NCBI GenBank assembly: GCA_045617585.1 | Contig: JAZLIW010000170.1 | Location: 1-10,224, forward strand | From: CAKRZE01 sp045617585 | Lineage (GTDB): Bacteria > Bacillota > Clostridia > Oscillospirales > CAG-272 | Direction: 5' to 3' | DNA: 10,224 nt | Shown here: piece after piece, positions 6,544 to 10,224 of the stretch | Layout of the letters: every line of letters begins with the position of its first letter | Position numbering within the stretch: the first letter of the stretch is position 1 | Notes under the pieces: model-generated | Database searches by the model: none | The model's input: the letters and a program-made list of their open reading frames with translations, nothing else | What the model was told of the DNA's origin: nothing | Translations under genes and position numbers: made by a program

Positions 6544-7332
6544 ATGAACGATACGAAAAACGAAAACGCTCCGGACGGTGTCCGGGGCGGGACGAAGGCG
6601 GACGCGATGCTGAAGCGCTCCTGGTTCTACCGGAATGAAAAAACGGGAAAGAGCGTCACGCTGCCATACCGCGTTTTTTTCCCGGAGGGATACGGGACCT
6701 CGGACGAACGGTATCCGATCCTGTTCTATCTGCACGGCGCCGGGGAATGCGGGGAGGACAACGAGCTGCAGATCCGCGTCCTCGGCGGTGAGAACCGTCT
6801 GATCTCCATGGCACTCGATTACGGGAAGATGGTCGTCCTTGCGCCGCAGTGCCGTCCCGAGCCGGAATACAACTGGATCCCCGTGGGGCAGAAATGGGAT
6901 ACCGGATCGAGAGAACTGACCGAAGAGCCGACCGTGTCGCTTGCGGCGGCGTCCGCGCTCCTTCACGAGTTTCTTGACTCCGGGCACGTCGACCGGAACA
7001 GAGTCTATATCGCCGGGATCTCGATGGGCGGCTACGGGACGTGGGAGATGCTCGCGCGCGAGCCCGATGTCTTTGCCGCCGCGATCCCGCTCTGCGGGGC
7101 GGGCATCCCCTCCCGCGCGCATCTGCTGACGGGGATCGCGATCCGCGCGTTCCACGGGGAGGCGGACGGCGTGGTCCCGTCCTCCGGAACGCACGATATG
7201 GAGGACGCGATCAGAGCCGCGGGCGGAACGAAAATGAAGGCGACTTACTACGCCGGCGTCGGTCACGACGTCTGGTTCAGCGCCTTCGCGGAGCCCGGTC
7301 TGTTCGACTGGCTGACGGAACAATCCGGATAA
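6544..7332 (+). CDS. Alpha/beta-hydrolase (esterase / dienelactone hydrolase-like)
   Basis: A 262-residue single-domain hydrolase. It shows the oxyanion strand YPILFYLHGAGE (57-68), the nucleophile elbow YIAGISMGGYGTW (155-167, Ser160), HGEADGVVP (204-212, likely catalytic Asp208) and GVGHDVW (238-244, His241): a complete Ser-Asp-His triad. The motif style is that of predicted phospholipase/carboxylesterase-like and CE1-like esterases. There is no signal peptide, so it is probably cytoplasmic and would act on a small ester or acyl substrate, perhaps an imported product of the lipoprotein upstream. It starts 27 bases after that gene and shares its strand and downstream terminator, so they are likely co-transcribed. 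The ribosome site before ATG 6544 is weak (GAAAGAAA); an in-frame ATG at 6607 (residue 22), just before the conserved domain, is an alternative. The exact substrate cannot be told from sequence. Confidence 0.88.
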   Translation: MNDTKNENAPDGVRGGTKADAMLKRSWFYRNEKTGKSVTLPYRVFFPEGYGTSDERYPILFYLHGAGECGEDNELQIRVLGGENRLISMALDYGKMVVLAPQCRPEPEYNWIPVGQKWDTGSRELTEEPTVSLAAASALLHEFLDSGHVDRNRVYIAGISMGGYGTWEMLAREPDVFAAAIPLCGAGIPSRAHLLTGIAIRAFHGEADGVVPSSGTHDMEDAIRAAGGTKMKATYYAGVGHDVWFSAFAEPGLFDWLTEQSG

Positions 7333-7337
7333 AAAAG

Positions 7338-7368
7338 AAAAACGGGATCGAAAGACGGTCCCGTTTTT
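7338..7368. terminator. Bidirectional intrinsic terminator between convergent genes
   Basis: AAAAACGGGATCG (7338-7350) pairs with CGGTCCCGTTTTT (7356-7368) around the loop AAAGA; the stem is 13 bp with one G-U pair. The right arm ends in TTTTT for plus-strand transcription, and the A-run at 7331-7342 gives a T-run for minus-strand transcription. It lies 5 bases after the esterase stop and 17 bases beyond the minus-strand DUF6320 stop, so it can serve both operons. Confidence 0.92.
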
Positions 7369-7385
7369 CGTTTGAGACGGAAGGG

Positions 7386-8090
7386 TCAGAAGAACAGCAG
7401 CTTTTCGAGCGCTTCGCGGATCGGGCGGCAGATCGCGGCGATCAGCAGGAGGAGCCCGACGTCACAGAGGGCGGCGAGCGGGTACAGCGCCCAGACGAAG
7501 GTGCCGGGCAGGGAAAAGGTGTAATTCATCAGGAATTCGACGAGGAGCATGAACGCACCGAGCGCGATGAAGGTCCCCGCGAAGACGTAGAGCCGTCCCT
7601 TTTTCAGATACCGGCAGAGCGCGACCGTTGCGGTCACGATCAGCATGATGCCGCCGAGGACCGGGAAGGCGAACGAAAGGAACCAGTGCCCGCCGGTCTT
7701 GCAGTTGATATAGAGCGCGACCCCTCCCGCGTATAGAAAGGCAAGGGGAACGAAGAGCACGGGATTGCGCTTCGGGAACCAGAAGGGGAAAAAGACGGCG
7801 AGATAATAGAATGACATGGCGATGCCGACGTAGTCCGACCAGACGAGCCGCCCGTTCGCCTTCAGGTCTATCAGAAAGCAGATCAGGAACGGCAGGACCC
7901 ACAGGACCGTCAGTACGGTCATGACGGCGATCCGTTTTTTTCTTCTGTCCGGCTGCTTGGGGAGGGAATCCACGGGATACGGCTTCTCTCCGCGGGGAAG
8001 ATCGAGGTCGGGATGCCAGACGCGGGTATGACAGAGCGGGCAGACGCTCTCGCTGTCGGCGAGCGCGACGCCGCATTTGATGCAGTACAT
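7386..8090 (-). CDS. Zinc-ribbon, six-helix membrane protein (DUF6320-like)
   Basis: A 234-residue protein. The first 20 residues hold a CxxC...CxxC zinc ribbon (Cys3, Cys6, Cys17, Cys20). A Pro-rich, charged linker (24-52, ending DRRKKR) leads into about six hydrophobic helices at roughly 53-74, 83-105, 108-128, 136-160, 166-190 and 195-220. The order, zinc ribbon then compact helical bundle, fits the DUF6320 family, which I associate with alcohol-acetyltransferase genes in Clostridia; this family name is from recall. The start is firm because the zinc ribbon begins at residue 3 and AGGAGG sits 8 bases upstream. The gene follows the hydrolase-acyltransferase stop by 13 bases, so they form an operon. 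It may anchor or assist the acyltransferase at the membrane, but no catalytic motif is visible. Confidence 0.8.
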   Translation of the reverse strand: MYCIKCGVALADSESVCPLCHTRVWHPDLDLPRGEKPYPVDSLPKQPDRRKKRIAVMTVLTVLWVLPFLICFLIDLKANGRLVWSDYVGIAMSFYYLAVFFPFWFPKRNPVLFVPLAFLYAGGVALYINCKTGGHWFLSFAFPVLGGIMLIVTATVALCRYLKKGRLYVFAGTFIALGAFMLLVEFLMNYTFSLPGTFVWALYPLAALCDVGLLLLIAAICRPIREALEKLLFF

Positions 8091-8098
8091 GGTATGTG

Positions 8099-8104
8099 CC
8101 TCCT
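8099..8104 (-). promoter_or_regulatory. Ribosome binding site of the DUF6320-like gene
   Basis: A perfect AGGAGG on the minus strand, 8 bases before the ATG at 8090-8088. It overlaps the TGA stop (8106-8104) of the upstream acyltransferase gene, so reinitiation or coupling is likely. Confidence 0.8.
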
Positions 8105-10224
8105 CATTCCGCGCCGTCTTCCGGCGCGGGGTCGTTGCTTTCGATCAGCGGGCAGATCCCGTGACGCAGCAGGTTCGTGAAGAATCTGCGCTCAAGCTCG
8201 GGTTCTTCCGTGGTCCGGATGACGTTCAGATACAGCTTGTCGCGATAGGAGAGGAGCCCGACGTTATAAGGCGACTTGGCTTGCGCGCCGAGGATAAAGT
8301 CCGCGCGCCCGATATAGTCCTCCATTCCGGCAGGGAATTCCACTCTGCCGAGATTGGAGAAGCAGAGGCAGGAGACCGCTTCGCCGACGACGCTGAACAC
8401 CGCTTTCATGACGGGGTTCTTGAGGAACAGCGGGACGAGCCGCAGAAAGACGGAGCGCTCGCTTTTCACGTTTCCGGTGAACCGCGCCTGCATGGTCTTG
8501 GCGTTGCGGTCGGCGCCGAGCTGGTGGTGAACGAGACGTACGATCTCGTCGAAGGTGTAGTCCCCGAGATTCGGATCGATACCGACGTTGACGAACTGGG
8601 CAAAATTGCGCAGCGTCTTGCTTCCGAACAGCGGGCGGAGGTTGACCGGGAGCAGGACCTTGACCGGACGGAACTTTCTTCCGGACGGTACGGTCTCCTT
8701 CTGCATTTGAGCGAGCGTTTCCACCATGACGGCGGCGAGGAAGACCGTGACCGTCACGTGATACCCGGCGGCGATCTCGTGGACCAGATCGGCGTCAAGG
8801 ATGCCGCAGGTCAGGTGTCTGCGCCCGTCCGGCTCCTTTTTACCCTTCAGCAGATAGGCGGGCGTGTTTTCTCTCGCCTCGGCGACCGTGCCGCAGTTGC
8901 GGACGAAGCTGTCCTCCAGCTCCTCAGGCAGCGGTGCTTCTCCGCGGTTGAGGACCCCCTTTTCGCAGGGGATCGCGACCGAGTATTTCTGCGTCAGGTA
9001 CTCCGCGACCAGACTTTTGAGGAAGATCATGCCGCCGTTTCCGTCGGTGATCGCGTGGAACAGCTCCACGGCGATGCGGTTTTGATAATACAGGACGCGG
9101 AATGCGCACTTGCCCGTGTCGCGGAAGACCATGTGCTCAAGCGGCCACGCGCCGTCCTGCCGTACCTTCGGTGCGTGCGGGACCTCCTCCAGATAGTACC
9201 AGAAGATCCCACGGCGCAGCCTGACGGCGATCGAGGGGAAGCGGCGGACCGTGACGTCCAGCGCCGATTGCAGGATCGCCGGGTCGACCGGCTCCTTCAG
9301 AGTGACCGAGAGACGGAAGAGGTTGGTCCATTCCCGGTTTTTGGCGGCGGGATAGATCTTGCCCGCGTTGTCCACCTTCATCCAGCGCAGCTCGCGCGTG
9401 GTGGGCAGAAGCCCGTCAAGGAAGGATACGATCCTGTCCGTCGTCGCCTTCCCGTTGTCCTTCAGCTGATACAGCGGATAGACGTGCCACATCCCGGGCT
9501 CCACGGTGAGCGAAACGGAACAGCCTGTGTCCTCCAGCCGTTTTGCGAGACTGACCGTGTCGTCCCGCAGGATCTCGTCTCCTCCGACGAAAAGCAGAGA
9601 GGGCGGCATCCCGGTCAGGTCCCCGAAGAGCGGGGAGACCAGAGGATCGGCAGGATCGGAGGTATAGAGACCGGAAAAGAGCGCCAGCCGCTCCTTCGTC
9701 AGGGACGGGTCACGCGCCCCGTTTTCCTCGTAAGAGTTCTGCGAAAGCGTCAGGTCCGTCCACGGGGAGATCCCGATCATCGCCGCCGGGAGCGGCAGAC
9801 CGAGGGAACGCAGCTTCAGGACGAGGCAGTAGATCAGCCCGCCGCCCGCGCTCTCTCCGCAGAGAGCGATATCGCTGCCGGAAAACCCCGTGTTGAGCAG
9901 ATAGCGGTAGGCGGTGAGCGCGTCGTCGAGCGCGGCGGGGAAGGGATGCTCCGGCGCCAGACGGTACGCGGGGCAAAGGACCTTCCTCCCGGTCTTCGCG
10001 CAGAGCAGGGAACCGTATCCCTTCGCGTAGCCGAGGTCCCCGCAGGTGTAGCCTCCGCCGTGGAGGTAGAGGATCACGCCCTCCTTCCGTTCGCCCTTCG
10101 GCGTCAGGATGGCGGCGGGAAAATCGGGGAAGGTGCAGTCGGTCTGATCCACCTTGTCGCGGAAGGAGGAGGACATCAGCTTGCCGATCACGTCCTGTCC
10201 CTGACGCGCGGTCTCGAGGGACGA
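8104..10224 (-). CDS. Alpha/beta hydrolase fused to a condensation-like (alcohol acetyltransferase) domain, N-terminus outside window
   Basis: The frame is open to the right window edge, so the gene probably starts outside. A GTG at 10191 is the first candidate start inside, but the 11 codons before it read as plausible protein and no well-spaced ribosome site precedes it. Numbering from that GTG gives 695 residues. Residues about 30-262 are a hormone-sensitive-lipase-type alpha/beta hydrolase: LYLHGGGYTCGD (41-52, HGGG oxyanion motif), CGESAGGG (111-118, Ser114), FVGGDE (Asp205) and MWHVYP (His236), a full triad. Residues about 268-690 match PapA5/alcohol-acetyltransferase-like acyltransferases of the condensation superfamily: FHAITDGNGG (378-387, the HxxxDG motif with catalytic His379), VKVLLPVNLRPLF (510-522) and CFSNLGRVEFP (610-620). 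No ribosome site precedes Met271, so this is one fused polypeptide. It likely moves acyl groups between an ester and an alcohol acceptor; substrates are unknown. Confidence 0.87.
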   Translation of the reverse strand, partial: SSLETARQGQDVIGKLMSSSFRDKVDQTDCTFPDFPAAILTPKGERKEGVILYLHGGGYTCGDLGYAKGYGSLLCAKTGRKVLCPAYRLAPEHPFPAALDDALTAYRYLLNTGFSGSDIALCGESAGGGLIYCLVLKLRSLGLPLPAAMIGISPWTDLTLSQNSYEENGARDPSLTKERLALFSGLYTSDPADPLVSPLFGDLTGMPPSLLFVGGDEILRDDTVSLAKRLEDTGCSVSLTVEPGMWHVYPLYQLKDNGKATTDRIVSFLDGLLPTTRELRWMKVDNAGKIYPAAKNREWTNLFRLSVTLKEPVDPAILQSALDVTVRRFPSIAVRLRRGIFWYYLEEVPHAPKVRQDGAWPLEHMVFRDTGKCAFRVLYYQNRIAVELFHAITDGNGGMIFLKSLVAEYLTQKYSVAIPCEKGVLNRGEAPLPEELEDSFVRNCGTVAEARENTPAYLLKGKKEPDGRRHLTCGILDADLVHEIAAGYHVTVTVFLAAVMVETLAQMQKETVPSGRKFRPVKVLLPVNLRPLFGSKTLRNFAQFVNVGIDPNLGDYTFDEIVRLVHHQLGADRNAKTMQARFTGNVKSERSVFLRLVPLFLKNPVMKAVFSVVGEAVSCLCFSNLGRVEFPAGMEDYIGRADFILGAQAKSPYNVGLLSYRDKLYLNVIRTTEEPELERRFFTNLLRHGICPLIESNDPAPEDGAE

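Noticed and set aside
3580..7323. A 1247-codon open frame on the minus strand
   Set aside because: It runs in exact codon register with three well-supported plus-strand genes, crosses their intergenic gaps and shows no recognisable domain; it is explained by codon bias.
9360..9400. Possible separate start for the acyltransferase domain at Met271 of the fusion
   Set aside because: No ribosome binding site precedes it and the frame is continuous with the hydrolase domain.

Overview
The window looks like chromosomal DNA of a Gram-positive Bacillota, most likely a clostridial (Oscillospirales-like) gut or anaerobic bacterium. This is inferred from the GC-rich codon use, strong AGGAGG-type ribosome binding sites, a Firmicutes-style XRE regulator, a lipobox lipoprotein, and an alpha/beta hydrolase, alcohol acetyltransferase and DUF6320 gene set that I associate with Clostridia. 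No phage, transposon, CRISPR or RNA gene is visible. Coding density is very high and no gene-free stretch exceeds 190 bases.

Layout. (1) 1-2193, plus strand: the 3' end of a MoxR-type AAA+ ATPase gene, then a DUF58 gene and a membrane DUF4129 gene. They are joined by ATGA and GTGA stop/start overlaps and closed by a long-stem hairpin terminator (2219-2263). (2) 2320-7332, plus strand: a near-consensus promoter followed by three co-directional genes. These are a cytoplasmic XRE-HTH/ADP-ribosylglycohydrolase (ARH) fusion, a large surface lipoprotein with an ARH catalytic domain, a PKD-like domain and two homologous C-terminal modules, and a cytoplasmic alpha/beta-hydrolase esterase. A bidirectional terminator at 7338-7368 ends this unit. 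(3) 7386-10224, minus strand, convergent: an alpha/beta hydrolase fused to a condensation-like acyltransferase (N-terminus outside the window), then a small zinc-ribbon, six-helix DUF6320 membrane protein.

How the genes may work together. The first unit is the MoxR/DUF58/DUF4129 module found in many bacteria, thought to be a chaperone-like ATPase with membrane-anchored partners. The central unit is the most interesting part. A DNA-binding protein carries the same kind of enzyme domain as the surface lipoprotein encoded just downstream, so the regulator could sense the ligand class that the exported enzyme releases or binds. The esterase would then process an imported product. This sensing model is inference; the gene order, promoter, domain motifs and terminators are read from the sequence. 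The minus-strand pair probably makes or remodels an acylated lipid or alcohol ester at the membrane.
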